A stretch of 57,920 bases of DNA from Aliidiomarina quisquiliarum (GCF_023922585.1 NZ_JAMFTN010000026.1:13019-70938); one strand, 5' to 3'; shown: positions 38,948 through 51,061, counted from the stretch's first letter. Numbers and translations are program-made. The notes: generated by a model from the sequence alone, not told the origin.

Positions 38948-39409
38948 TCAATCACACTCAAAGGTTAACATCGACTGTGTTATTACAGGTTGTCTATTCG
39001 TATTCGCAGGGCTTGGGCTGAATGCTCTATAATGTTTGCCCTCATCTAGCCTTTCATGTTTATCCATTGTCAAAGCAAGAATTAAGCTTGCAATGGCAAC
39101 AGCAACTAAACTTATCAAACCCCAAGCTACACTCGAGCCTACTTGAATCACAAGCCAAGCAGATATACCTAAAGTAACAACAGCCGCAACAATTGAAATT
39201 TGTTTGTTTAGCAGCCATGCGCTTACTGCATAAATAGCCGAGCTTATTATTAACAGGTAGGCAATGCCGCCAATATGGTGCCCAGCCTGATGTAGCTGTA
39301 AACCATGAAACATGTTGTTATAACCGCCCATTTTTACGGATAAAAAAGGCATAAACCACAAAATTACACCAGCCACCCCTAGTAGCATTCCTACAGCTTT
39401 CTTGTCCAT
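38948..39409 (-). CDS. Small membrane protein of unknown function
   Basis: A 153-residue protein with four hydrophobic segments (about 6-24, 48-66, 71-90 and 94-113) and a polar C-terminal tail of about 40 residues. AAGGAG precedes the ATG by about 8 bases, which supports expression. I do not recognise the family. It lies between an OmpA-type remnant and the GntP-type permease gene, and nothing in the context points to a role. Confidence 0.6.
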   Translation of the reverse strand: MDKKAVGMLLGVAGVILWFMPFLSVKMGGYNNMFHGLQLHQAGHHIGGIAYLLIISSAIYAVSAWLLNKQISIVAAVVTLGISAWLVIQVGSSVAWGLISLVAVAIASLILALTMDKHERLDEGKHYRAFSPSPANTNRQPVITQSMLTFECD

Positions 39410-39488
39410 TTTATTGCTCCTTCAATTACTGATTAACGATAAACATAATTGGGCAGATTCTTTCATTTCATGCATTTAGCACCCAACG

Positions 39489-40850
39489 TTAACCCAACAC
39501 CAATGCCACCATAACTACCGCTAATGCTGCCACCATGGGAAACAGTACGGTAACCATAAACACGTCGCGGTAGGCTTCTTTGTGCTTTAAGCCCATTAAG
39601 GTAAACAGGGCGATTACGGCACCTGAATGGGGTAATGAATCAAGCCCGCCGGCGGCAAGGTTGGCTAAACGGTGCAGCAACTCTGGGCTTACGCCGGCTT
39701 CTAAATAAGCCGGGGCTAAGCTCGACATAAATATTTGTAAGCCGCCTGAGGCCGAAGCGGTAACGCCAGAAATTAGGTTGGCCGACACAAATACTGAAAG
39801 TAATGGCGGCATGGGTAAGGCTAAGAGCCAGGCGGCAAAGTCATGAAAGCCTGTAGTTTGAATCACTACGCCACCAAAGCCGATTACCGCCGCGGTGTTT
39901 ATAAGGGGTAAAATAGAGTCGTTCACCCCCTCGCATATGGCGTCTGAAAAACGGCTACGTAACGGTTTAAACAACACAAAGCAGCTTATGGCGCCCATTA
40001 ATAAGGCAAAGCTGGCCCATAAAATTGGCTGGGTTAAGCCAAAGGTTATCCAATCGGCGCTCTGGCCAACCATCTGCAACAACCGCGGCAACACAATTAT
40101 CGCTAATACAATAATCATTGGCAGTATGGCCAGCTGCCAGGCTGGGCTTTCATGCCCGCGCGCCATGGCTAACTGGTGCATTTTTTCGTCTTGCTCAGTG
40201 GCCACGTAACCTTCGCCTGCATTGGTGGCTGTGCGCCAGCGACGCTCTAAATACCACATACCTAGCACGGCCATAATTGCACTGGCAAATACGCCATACC
40301 AACCACCGGCAAATAGGTCGGTGCCAAGTGCACGGGCGGCAATTACGTTATGAATGGAAGGCGTACCTGGCATGGCGGTCATGGTAAAAGTTCCCGCACC
40401 TAAGGCAATGGCGGCGGCATATAAGCGGCGGGGAATATTGGCTTCGCGCATAAGGGTTACGCCAATGGGGTACATGGTGAAAATAACCACAAACACCACC
40501 ACACCACCGTAAGTTAGTAGTGCGCACACTAACATGGCAATAAGTAAAGCACGCTTGGCGCCTAACCACTGAGTAATAGCGGTAGCGACACTGTGCGCAG
40601 CTTGGCTAGCGGCCATCATGCGGCCAAACACAGCACCCCATAAAAACAGCATTAAAAAATTACCGGCAAAAGAAAAGGCCCCCGAGGGCCCAAATGGAAA
40701 GTGTTTCAGGAATACGTCAGCTAAGGTCATCGAATTGGTCATGCCAATTACGAACACCGACACCAACACCGCAAACAGAATATTCCAACCTCTTAGGGCC
40801 AGCATAATAAGCAATACTAACCCGGCTAAAAGACCCAAATTTCCTATCAT
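39489..40850 (-). CDS. GntP/Gnt-II family permease
   Basis: A 453-residue transporter with about twelve hydrophobic segments. Features of the gluconate permease family are FPFGPSGAFSFAGNFLMLFL, TYGGVVVFVVIFTMYPIG, TFTMTAMPGTPSIHNVIAAR, and NLISGVTASASGGLQIFMSS, with LPHSGAVIALFTLMGLKHKE near the end. Such permeases import gluconate or related hydroxy acids by proton symport. The substrate cannot be assigned, and no sugar-acid kinase lies nearby. AAGGGA gives a fair ribosome-binding site. Confidence 0.85.
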   Translation of the reverse strand: MIGNLGLLAGLVLLIMLALRGWNILFAVLVSVFVIGMTNSMTLADVFLKHFPFGPSGAFSFAGNFLMLFLWGAVFGRMMAASQAAHSVATAITQWLGAKRALLIAMLVCALLTYGGVVVFVVIFTMYPIGVTLMREANIPRRLYAAAIALGAGTFTMTAMPGTPSIHNVIAARALGTDLFAGGWYGVFASAIMAVLGMWYLERRWRTATNAGEGYVATEQDEKMHQLAMARGHESPAWQLAILPMIIVLAIIVLPRLLQMVGQSADWITFGLTQPILWASFALLMGAISCFVLFKPLRSRFSDAICEGVNDSILPLINTAAVIGFGGVVIQTTGFHDFAAWLLALPMPPLLSVFVSANLISGVTASASGGLQIFMSSLAPAYLEAGVSPELLHRLANLAAGGLDSLPHSGAVIALFTLMGLKHKEAYRDVFMVTVLFPMVAALAVVMVALVLG

Positions 40851-40891
40851 GGTTATTCCCTTTTTTAGTTATTGTTATGCTCTTATTGTTT

Positions 40892-42250
40892 TTATATCTC
40901 GCTTTTCTCCACGCTTATAATGCGCGAGTAATTCATAGTAATTTTCCAACGCTCTATTGTTTCTTTTTTCTCGCCTACACGCTCACTGGTAATCAGGTTA
41001 AATACGTAGCGGCGCTCAACGTCTTCTCTTAATACTTGGCCGTCTTCTTGGCTATACAGCGGGTAAGTACTTTGGTTCATTAGTGGCTGCAACAGCGACA
41101 AGTCGAAGGTTAAGGTTTCCCGCGTGCCCGCATAACCACTTAAAAATCGGGCGGGTAGCATTTTTGAATAGCTGCGAAACCTAACCACGGTTTCTTCGCG
41201 CTGCTGAGCACTACTATGGCGCGCATTCCGTATGTTCTCGGGCAAGTCTTCGTACTTTTTATAGTCGAACCATTCAAGTGCGGTGCCCACGGTTTGCTCT
41301 GAGTTCACGTCAATAAATTGATAGCGCCACTTAGGCCGGCCCTTACGTAACCAGTTCCACAGCTTTTTTTGCAAGTCTTCGCGGAATAGCTCTCGTATAG
41401 CATATAACAGTGCCAAGGCAAGTAAGAATATGGCGGTAATGTCGCCTAGCACGTCTCTGGTACGTAGCACTAAAAACGACACTCCCGACATAATTACCGC
41501 CGTTACACCTGCACGCACCAATTTTTGCTCGCGCTCACCAAGCTCCATACCTACTCGGCGCATCGACACAGGGTGCTCAATTAAACGGCGTAATAAACGC
41601 ATTTTATTCGACAGACGAATACTGTCTTGGCTCACTCGAGCCGAGTTATACTTTAATTCATCGCGGTACTTCGACTCACGCTGAGCAATACGCATAAGCA
41701 ACTCTTTCAAGTCACTTTCTTTATCTTGAAATTCTAGTTCGGCGGCTAACTTTAAAAATTGTTGCTCGGTTAGCCACGACACGTAGTTGTCTATATTGGT
41801 AAAATATAAGGCTAAGGTGCCGTCGTCTGGTCGGTTACGGCGCAAACGGCCAAGAATAGTGCTGCTTAGCTCAATTAGCTCACCTAGTTCTTCACGAAGG
41901 TTTTCACTGTCGCCCTGTAATATTTTATGCACGGCTTGTTCCATAGCAGTTACATATTGGAAACCATACAAACTTAAGCTAAGGCGGTATTGCGGATCGG
42001 GCCGGCCACGCTCGCGGCTCATGCGTCGAATAAGCCGGCTACGTACCAAAGGCTCAAGGGTGGCCGTACTTTGGTACGTACGGTGAATTTGAACACCTTG
42101 CTGATAGAAAACTTTCTCTTCTAACACTTCCGGCGTTAACGCAAGTTCGCCCGGCACAAACAGGCAAGCATCGAACGTATGTTCGGGAAAGTCACCTAGT
42201 TCACGGGTAATGCGTAAGTGAAAGCTGTCTTTTAGGTCAACATGCAGCAA
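40892..42250 (-). CDS. Unknown protein with two central membrane segments
   Basis: A 452-residue protein that I do not recognise. The N-terminal 250 residues are soluble and rich in charged helices (DSENLREELGELIELSSTIL). Two hydrophobic segments follow at about 247-285 (AGVTAVIMSGVSFLVLRT and ITAIFLLALALLYAIREL), then a C-terminal soluble region with beta-type sequence ending SRIISVEKSEI. The start is TTG at 42250: AGGAG lies 6 bases before it and there is no nearby ATG in frame. It follows the VC0807-type gene by 25 bases on the same strand, so the two are probably cotranscribed. Confidence 0.7.
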   Translation of the reverse strand: MLHVDLKDSFHLRITRELGDFPEHTFDACLFVPGELALTPEVLEEKVFYQQGVQIHRTYQSTATLEPLVRSRLIRRMSRERGRPDPQYRLSLSLYGFQYVTAMEQAVHKILQGDSENLREELGELIELSSTILGRLRRNRPDDGTLALYFTNIDNYVSWLTEQQFLKLAAELEFQDKESDLKELLMRIAQRESKYRDELKYNSARVSQDSIRLSNKMRLLRRLIEHPVSMRRVGMELGEREQKLVRAGVTAVIMSGVSFLVLRTRDVLGDITAIFLLALALLYAIRELFREDLQKKLWNWLRKGRPKWRYQFIDVNSEQTVGTALEWFDYKKYEDLPENIRNARHSSAQQREETVVRFRSYSKMLPARFLSGYAGTRETLTFDLSLLQPLMNQSTYPLYSQEDGQVLREDVERRYVFNLITSERVGEKKETIERWKITMNYSRIISVEKSEI

Positions 42251-42275
42251 CGAAAGCTCCTAATATACTTGCGTA

Positions 42276-42986
42276 CTATTCACGTTCATCGCGAATAAAA
42301 AATTCAATGGACTCGCCAGTTAAACGCTTAATTTGCCAGAATAAATAAAAAATAGAAGCTAAAAGTACAATCATTGTAGGCAACACTATGACAGGAAAAC
42401 TTAAAGCTGTCATACGCCCTATTTCCTGATTAAAGGCCTCGGTTCCAGCTGGGCTTACTACGATCATGCGGGCCAAAATGTAATTCAGCGTGGCCGACAA
42501 GAAAAACGAACCGCTGGCCCCTATTCCCGCATGGCGCAAAGTGTTCTTAAATGCCGCTGTTTGTGCAACCTCGGCCAGCTTATTTTCCAGTTTCTTTACA
42601 TCCATTATTTTCGGGTTCAATAATAATGTTTGTACCAATGGAAATCGCGTGTACTGGCTTACCCACACCACCATTCCAATTAAGGCAGGAATAGCGGCTT
42701 CTTTTATTGCGATATATTTTGGATCGAGCTGTAATAAGCCAATACCACCTGTTAATAACACACTAACTAAACCTAACAGAGAAAACATATTCACTTTACG
42801 GCGGCGGTATAAGTCCCATAGGCCGTAACCCAGTGGAAACAATAGCGCTACTATTAAACCAAACATAGGGCCTAAGGTGGTTTTGCCGCTCAGTTTCATT
42901 AAAATTATTGAGGGAATGATTATATTGAACAGTAGCTCAACAAATAAACCGGGCTGCTTAGGTATTTTGGCTTGCTGATCAGTCAT
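42276..42986 (-). CDS. VC0807-family membrane protein
   Basis: A 236-residue inner-membrane protein matching the VC0807 family by its pattern: FVELLFNIIIPSIILMKLSG at the start, LFPLGYGLWDLYRRRKVNMF, GLVSVLLTGGIGLLQLDPKY, and LRHAGIGASGSFFLSATLNY in the second half. Six hydrophobic segments are visible. The family has no established function. It is the first gene of a probable pair with the 452-residue unknown protein. Confidence 0.75.
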   Translation of the reverse strand: MTDQQAKIPKQPGLFVELLFNIIIPSIILMKLSGKTTLGPMFGLIVALLFPLGYGLWDLYRRRKVNMFSLLGLVSVLLTGGIGLLQLDPKYIAIKEAAIPALIGMVVWVSQYTRFPLVQTLLLNPKIMDVKKLENKLAEVAQTAAFKNTLRHAGIGASGSFFLSATLNYILARMIVVSPAGTEAFNQEIGRMTALSFPVIVLPTMIVLLASIFYLFWQIKRLTGESIEFFIRDERE

Positions 42987-43068
42987 TAGGCTAGATTACT
43001 CCAAGTATTTTTCATCGTTGCTAAAACAAGGTATTATGCCATCTTTACCCCTGTAAAAGAGACACATC

Positions 43069-44088
43069 ATGGCTTGGTTTCGTCGTTTTTGGCCCTTTTG
43101 GCTTGCTTTTGTTGTTTTAGCCGTACTTATTGCATGGCCTGGCCGCCTTGCCTACCTTAATCACCTTACGGTAAAAGAAGCAGAACGTATTGTGGCTATT
43201 ACGCCAACCGAGGTAGCTGCAGTTATTCCGGCACGCCTTAGTATTGAACGCCTTATGGCCGATGTTAACTGGCTAGCTGCCCCTGAGCGCGAAGGCCGGC
43301 TGGCTGGTTCCGCCGGTGGTTTAGCCACCCGTGAGTATATTATTCAACGATTTGAAGAGCTTGGCTTACAACCAGGTGGGAGCGATGGCTATTTACACCC
43401 ATTTAACACGCCAAGTACAGAGCTAACGGCGAATATTATTGGCATTATTCCCGGTACCGAGCTAAAAAAAGGAAAGCCACTTAAAACCATCGTACTTTCA
43501 GCGCATTACGACCACCTTGGGGTGCATAACGGGCAAATTTACCATGGTGCCGACGACAATGCTTCAGGTACAGCGGCTATTCTTGAAATTGCTCGCTACT
43601 TGATGGAATATCCAAACAAACACCCCATCGCCATTATGGCATTAGATCACGAGGAACGTGGTCTGAGGGGTTCGCGGGCGTTGTTTTCAACTGAATTTCT
43701 CGACCCGAACACACTTGCCTTTAATTTGAACCTGGACATGATTAGTCGCGACACCAACCAAACTCTGTTTGCGGTTGGTACTTATCATTCACCTTGGCTT
43801 GCTCCTCTTATTCGTCGGGTACAGCAGGAAAGCGGGGTTAAGTTAATTATGGCGCACGACAAACCCAAATATAAAGCCGGTTACACGCCCGACTGGACCA
43901 ATTCTTCCGACCATGGTCCTTTCCACCAACAGGGCATTCCATTTATTTATTTTGGCGTGGCCGACCATCCCGACTATCATCAGCCAACGGACACAGCTGA
44001 TCGAGTCGACGTAGATTTTTATCGCGCAGCAGCAGAAACTAGCCTAAGCTTGTTATTGCTCGTGGACCAAGTGCTCGCTGAAAAATAA
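43069..44088 (+). CDS. M28 family zinc metallopeptidase, membrane-anchored
   Basis: A 339-residue aminopeptidase-type enzyme with an N-terminal membrane anchor (about 7-30). Zinc ligands and catalytic residues are visible in order: SAHYDHLG (His, and the Asp that orients it), YHGADDNASGTAAILEIARY (bridging Asp), MALDHEERGLRGSRALF (catalytic Glu and ligand Glu), NLDMISRD, and DHPDYHQPTDTAD (final His). It would cleave N-terminal residues of peptides in the periplasm. It precedes the serine hydrolase gene by 30 bases on the same strand. Confidence 0.9.
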   Translation: MAWFRRFWPFWLAFVVLAVLIAWPGRLAYLNHLTVKEAERIVAITPTEVAAVIPARLSIERLMADVNWLAAPEREGRLAGSAGGLATREYIIQRFEELGLQPGGSDGYLHPFNTPSTELTANIIGIIPGTELKKGKPLKTIVLSAHYDHLGVHNGQIYHGADDNASGTAAILEIARYLMEYPNKHPIAIMALDHEERGLRGSRALFSTEFLDPNTLAFNLNLDMISRDTNQTLFAVGTYHSPWLAPLIRRVQQESGVKLIMAHDKPKYKAGYTPDWTNSSDHGPFHQQGIPFIYFGVADHPDYHQPTDTADRVDVDFYRAAAETSLSLLLLVDQVLAEK

Positions 44089-44118
44089 TGTCGTGAACAT
44101 AACAATAAAAGAAACTGA

Positions 44119-45432
44119 ATGATAAAACGACGATTAGCCAGCCTTAGTGTTATTACCGCATGCATGTGCGGCGGCCTTCTTAACGCTGCAGAACATGTGC
44201 ATGTGGAAAGCCCAGTACCGTTATACCCTGAGTTTACCCAGTTCTTTGAAGAGCGCCTAAAAAGCGACAATGTACCGGGTGGGGTATTTGCTATAATTAA
44301 AGGTGACCAAATTCAGCATATTCACACCTTTGGTGTGCGCTCTATGTCGTCGCCTGAGCCGGTTACTGCCGACACCGTGTTTCGTATAGCTTCCGTATCG
44401 AAAACCTTTGCTGCCGGCCTCGCTGCCCGCTTAGAGTACGATCAGCGTTTTAATTGGACTGATCCGCTTACCCAATATGTGCCTGAGTTTACTTTCGCTA
44501 ATCCTGAATACAGTAATAAAGTGCAAGTACAGCATTTGCTTACCCACTCGGTGGGTATTGTGCCTAACGCCTACGATAATTTAATTGAAGCGAACTATAG
44601 CTCAGAACAAATTGTGCCTTATTTCCAACGGCTGAACCCGTTGTGCGATCCAGGCGAATGCTACGGTTATCAAAACGTGTTATTTAACTTTATTGAAAAC
44701 GTTTTAGAACAGTCTACCGGTCGTACTTACCCTGAGTTGCTCAGCCAGTACGTATTTGATCCCCTCGGTATGACACATTCGTCGGTAGGCATTGAGGGCT
44801 ATCAAGCCAGTGAAAATAAAGCCATGCCCCACGTTCGTGGTAGTAACCGCTGGTTCGAGCGCCAAGTTACCTCGCACTATTACCATTTTCCCGCTGCTGC
44901 TGGCGTAAATACCACCGCCCGCGACCTTGCCCAGTGGCTTATTGCCCAACTTGGCTACCGCAGCGACGTTATGCCCGATGAAGTACTTGCCGACATTCGT
45001 CAGCCCCGTGTTCGCACCAGCCGCGACTTACGCCGCCGAAGTTGGCGCCAGCATTTAACCAATGCCCATTACGGGTTAGGTTGGCGTTTATACGACTTAG
45101 GCGAACATTCATTGGTGTACCACGGTGGTTGGGTAAGTGGCTTTCGGGCCGACATCGCCTATTCACCAGAGCATGAAATTGGCTTAATTGTGCTTTTAAA
45201 TGCTGAAAGTAATGTTATAAGTGAAATTAGCACATCGTTCTGGGCCGACATTTTACCTCGTATGCAACGCGAACAATGGGTGCCTTATTACCACGCCAGC
45301 CGAGCCCGAGAAGAGCTTACAACACCCATAAAAGAAGACCACCAACCTAGCCTGCCAAGTTCTTGGGGTAATAGTTATCTAGGTAACGGCAATTCAGTAA
45401 TTGGCGACGGTTTGCTGAATAGGTATCCTTGA
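44119..45432 (+). CDS. Serine hydrolase, beta-lactamase/PBP class C-like
   Basis: A 437-residue exported protein with a signal peptide (about 1-24). The SxxK motif is SVSK in FRIASVSKTFAAGLAARLEY, the YxN-type element is in YGYQNVLFNFIENVLEQSTG, and the third motif is HGG in LVYHGGWVSGFRADIAYSP. This fold includes beta-lactamases, D-aminopeptidases and esterases, and the sequence does not decide which. A C-terminal Ser/Asn/Gly-rich stretch overlaps the end of the opposite EAL gene by 58 bases. It may share a transcript with the M28 peptidase. Confidence 0.87.
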   Translation: MIKRRLASLSVITACMCGGLLNAAEHVHVESPVPLYPEFTQFFEERLKSDNVPGGVFAIIKGDQIQHIHTFGVRSMSSPEPVTADTVFRIASVSKTFAAGLAARLEYDQRFNWTDPLTQYVPEFTFANPEYSNKVQVQHLLTHSVGIVPNAYDNLIEANYSSEQIVPYFQRLNPLCDPGECYGYQNVLFNFIENVLEQSTGRTYPELLSQYVFDPLGMTHSSVGIEGYQASENKAMPHVRGSNRWFERQVTSHYYHFPAAAGVNTTARDLAQWLIAQLGYRSDVMPDEVLADIRQPRVRTSRDLRRRSWRQHLTNAHYGLGWRLYDLGEHSLVYHGGWVSGFRADIAYSPEHEIGLIVLLNAESNVISEISTSFWADILPRMQREQWVPYYHASRAREELTTPIKEDHQPSLPSSWGNSYLGNGNSVIGDGLLNRYP

Positions 45433-47879
45433 TACCGTAAACAGCCACTGGCTTCTAAACGCTCTTGCTGTGAAGGTGTCTCCACCCCTTCGGCAATTAC
45501 GTCCATACCAAGTTTTTTGGTGATCCCAATAATCGCTTCAACAATGGTCCAGTCGCGTACATGCTCTGGTGAAGCCGCTCGACGAATAAAGGCTTGATCT
45601 ATTTTTACTTCGTCAAAGGGTAAGCTCGACAAATAAGACAACGACGAATAGCCGGTGCCAAAGTCGTCCATACTAAATTGTACCCCATGCTTTTTTAGTT
45701 GGTGCATTTGCTGCACTACTGCATCCATGTCTTCTAGTACTAAGCTTTCCGTTAGCTCAAGCATTAACCGCGACGCCACAATTCCGGCTGCTTTAATTTC
45801 GCCCAGCACTAAGTCGATAAAATTATGCTGGTAGAATTGCCGCGCACTTACGTTCACCGACAGTGTTAAGTCTTTCGTTTCTTCATGTTGTTGCCATTTT
45901 GCTAGTTGCTGGCAAGCAGTGGTAAGTACCCACTCACCTATGGGTACAATTAAACCACTTTCTTCTGCAATTGGAATAAACTCTACTGGCGAAACTAACC
46001 CACGAGTTGGGTGATGCCAGCGCAACAATGCTTCTGCGCCAATATAATTACCTAAGCTGTCCACTTGAAGTTGATAATATAGCTGAAACTGGTCGGTACC
46101 CACGGCCTCACGCAAGTCTGTTTCCGTGGCAAAACGAGCGCTTACATCGCGCTCAATGTCTTCATGGTAAAATACCCACTGATTGCCGCCTTGGCGTTTA
46201 GCGTGAGCAACTGCAAGGTCGGCACAGCGCAGTAGCTCGTCACTCGACAAATGCCCAAAGTCAGCTATTACCACTCCAACACTGGCTGTACTTTGGTGCC
46301 GCAGTCGCGGTAGCTCATAAGGTTGTGCCAGCGCTTTTAATAAACATACCGACACACTTTCAGCTAGTTCTTCAACTGTCTTTTCCGATTTACACTCATG
46401 CACCACAATAAATTCATCGGCGGTTAACCGAGCCAATAACATGTTATCCGCCAGACAACGTTGAATACGCTTAGCCGTAGCTTTTAACAATGCATTACCC
46501 TGATCTTGGCCATGCACGTCGTTTATTCGCTTAAAGTTATCTAGGTTTATACTCCATACCAGTAGCCGGCTTTCGCTGGTTAATATGTTCGATAAACGCT
46601 TGGCTAAGTCGCGTAGTACATAACGGCGATTCGGCAAATGGGTTAGCGAGTCATAAAAGGCCAGCTTGTGAATCGTTTCTTCGCTTTTCTTTTTCTCGGT
46701 AATGTCGCTAATAAAGCCACTCCAGCTTACTGCACCATTATCTTCGGTTTGCACATGCGAAGTGGCCGCTAACCAAGTTAATGTGCCTGGCACTGCTTCC
46801 ACCGGAAATTCATGCTGCCACGGTGTCAGGTTGTGCGCACTTTGTGTCAAACTTTCAATAATGCTTAATCGCTCGTGAGCCGGTACCAGCTGTAAAATTT
46901 TGCTTGGGTTGGCAATGGCTTCTTCGGGGCTTACATTAAATAACTGCTGCGAGGCACTGCTAATATAATTGAAGGTTAACACCCCAGTTTTATCTCGGTG
47001 CAGTTGGTACACCATGCCCGGCACCCGTGCCGCCACATTACGCAAGCGGTCGGTTAATGCTTGCACCTCTTGCCCGCGTTCATCGGCGGTTATTTGTAAG
47101 CGCCGCTGCTTACCAATAAGCACTACCACTAGTGTGCTAATTACTACTATAAACATAGCCACAATAAGCGTACTGGTTATCAGTTCATTCGTATTGGCAC
47201 CCAAAAACACCGTATGCACATCCATTTCGGTAGGGAAAAACACCGTTGCGTGCATGGCGCTGTAATGCATACTTGCAACGGCAAGCCCCATAATCACTGC
47301 ACTTAAGGTAATACGTAATTGGCGATTACCAATATAAGGCTCAAGCATGGAACGTACCGCTAACGCCAACATGGCCATAAGCACGGCAATACCTATGGAC
47401 GCCGCAAACCAACTAGGTAAATAACGCATTTCTGCAACCGTTTGCATGGCCGCCATGCCCGTATAATGCATGGTGCCTATACCAGCCCCCATAAGTACGC
47501 CACCCGCTACAATGGCTCCCCAAGTACGCGACTCTCGATATAAAATTGCTAGGGTTACCCAACCAGCCAAAATAGCGGGAATAACTGAAACTGCCGTTAG
47601 CACTGGTGAATAGTAAACCGGCACCTCAATACGAAAGCTCACCATGCCAATAAAGTGCATGGCCCAAATACCCAAGCCCATAGCCACTGCACCACTTAGG
47701 TGCCAAAGATTACGCTGTAATGGAGTGCGGGCTACCCGCATAATGTCGGTATGGAACATACTGGCAAATGCCGCCAAAATAGCCATAGCAAGCGACAATG
47801 CCACTAACCAAGGCACATGTTGCCCTTGGTAGGCTTGGCTTAAATTGTGAGCAGTAGTAATAAAAGGAAGAAAACTCAT
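45375..47879 (-). CDS. MHYT-PAS-GGDEF-EAL protein, probable c-di-GMP phosphodiesterase
   Basis: An 834-residue membrane protein. The N-terminal 250 residues form an MHYT sensor with motifs AMHFIGM, TMHYTGM and SMHYSAM, thought in the family to bind copper and sense a gas. A PAS domain follows, then GGDEF and EAL domains. The diguanylate cyclase signature is degenerate (RLTADEFIVVH in place of GGDEF). The EAL domain keeps its catalytic residues: GAEALLRWHHP, SVNVSARQF, LELTESLVLED, SMDDFGTGYSSLSYL, EVKIDQAFI and VIAEGVETPSQ. A phosphodiesterase role is therefore likely. I chose the ATG at 47879, which has AGGA five bases upstream, over the ATG at 47885. Confidence 0.9.
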   Translation of the reverse strand: MSFLPFITTAHNLSQAYQGQHVPWLVALSLAMAILAAFASMFHTDIMRVARTPLQRNLWHLSGAVAMGLGIWAMHFIGMVSFRIEVPVYYSPVLTAVSVIPAILAGWVTLAILYRESRTWGAIVAGGVLMGAGIGTMHYTGMAAMQTVAEMRYLPSWFAASIGIAVLMAMLALAVRSMLEPYIGNRQLRITLSAVIMGLAVASMHYSAMHATVFFPTEMDVHTVFLGANTNELITSTLIVAMFIVVISTLVVVLIGKQRRLQITADERGQEVQALTDRLRNVAARVPGMVYQLHRDKTGVLTFNYISSASQQLFNVSPEEAIANPSKILQLVPAHERLSIIESLTQSAHNLTPWQHEFPVEAVPGTLTWLAATSHVQTEDNGAVSWSGFISDITEKKKSEETIHKLAFYDSLTHLPNRRYVLRDLAKRLSNILTSESRLLVWSINLDNFKRINDVHGQDQGNALLKATAKRIQRCLADNMLLARLTADEFIVVHECKSEKTVEELAESVSVCLLKALAQPYELPRLRHQSTASVGVVIADFGHLSSDELLRCADLAVAHAKRQGGNQWVFYHEDIERDVSARFATETDLREAVGTDQFQLYYQLQVDSLGNYIGAEALLRWHHPTRGLVSPVEFIPIAEESGLIVPIGEWVLTTACQQLAKWQQHEETKDLTLSVNVSARQFYQHNFIDLVLGEIKAAGIVASRLMLELTESLVLEDMDAVVQQMHQLKKHGVQFSMDDFGTGYSSLSYLSSLPFDEVKIDQAFIRRAASPEHVRDWTIVEAIIGITKKLGMDVIAEGVETPSQQERLEASGCLRYQGYLFSKPSPITELPLPR

Positions 47880-47985
47880 AGACATCCTAACATTGAGTAA
47901 TGTTAGTAAATTACCATGCTCAACAATTAATACAAATGATTAGGGGCAGATGACGTGAAATGAAGACAGCTGCCTATAAATAGCA

Positions 47986-50127
<2,142 letters not shown>

Positions 50128-50185
50128 ACGCAATCACTCAGTTTCCCCGCAGCCTCTGTGCGGGGAAGCATTTTAAGGAGTTTAT

Positions 50186-51025
50186 ATGTCTATTGAAAAT
50201 GTAAGTACCAATAAAATATTTGGCGGCTGGCATAAGCAATACAGCCATACTTCAAAAACGCTTAACTGTAATATGCAGTTTGCTATCTACTTGCCACCGC
50301 AAGTAGCCAAAGGCGTAAAAGTACCCGTTCTATACTGGCTTTCAGGTTTAACCTGTACCGATGAGAACTTTATGCAAAAAGCAGGCGCTATGCGTATGGC
50401 TGCTGAACTAGGTATGGCCATTGTGGCACCCGACACCAGCCCACGTGGCGACGATGTTGCCGACGACGAAGGGTACGACCTAGGTAAAGGTGCAGGTTTC
50501 TACGTAAATGCTACCCAAGCACCGTGGAACACCCATTACCAAATGTACGACTACATTGTGAACGAGTTGCCCGAGCTAATTGAAGCAACCTTCCCTGTGT
50601 CGAACAAACGTGCCATTAGCGGCCACTCCATGGGTGGCCACGGTGCACTAGTTATTGGTATGCACAACCCAGATCGTTACACGTCAATGTCGGCCTTTAG
50701 CCCAATTACCAACCCAGTGAACGTTCCTTGGGGCCAAAAAGCCTTTACCGCTTACCTCGGCAGCGACAAAGCAACCTGGCAGCAGTACGACGCCAGTGAA
50801 CTAATGCGCAAAGCCACTACCTTTGTACCAGTGAAAGTAGACCAAGGTGGCGCTGACAACTTCCTCGCCGAACAGCTAACCCCTGAAGTTCTTGAACAAG
50901 CAGCCAAAGCAAGCAACTACCCGCTCGAGCTGAATATTCATGAAGGCTACGACCACAGCTACTACTTTATTTCGTCTTTCATCGACGAACACTTACGCTT
51001 CCATGCAGAGCATTTAGCGAAGTAA
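50186..51025 (+). CDS. fghA: S-formylglutathione hydrolase
   Basis: A 279-residue esterase of the alpha/beta hydrolase fold (esterase D family) that releases formate and glutathione from the frmA product. The nucleophile is Ser in SGHSMGGHGALVIGMHNPDR, with the catalytic His in HEGYDHSYYFISSFIDEH and Asp in KVDQGGADNFLAE. LYWLSGLTCTDENFMQKAG is also typical. AAGGAG precedes the ATG, and the gene is 58 bases downstream of frmA, so the two form one unit. Confidence 0.95.
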   Translation: MSIENVSTNKIFGGWHKQYSHTSKTLNCNMQFAIYLPPQVAKGVKVPVLYWLSGLTCTDENFMQKAGAMRMAAELGMAIVAPDTSPRGDDVADDEGYDLGKGAGFYVNATQAPWNTHYQMYDYIVNELPELIEATFPVSNKRAISGHSMGGHGALVIGMHNPDRYTSMSAFSPITNPVNVPWGQKAFTAYLGSDKATWQQYDASELMRKATTFVPVKVDQGGADNFLAEQLTPEVLEQAAKASNYPLELNIHEGYDHSYYFISSFIDEHLRFHAEHLAK

Positions 51026-51061
51026 GTAACTGAGTTATAAATTAAGTAAGTGAAAGACCTG

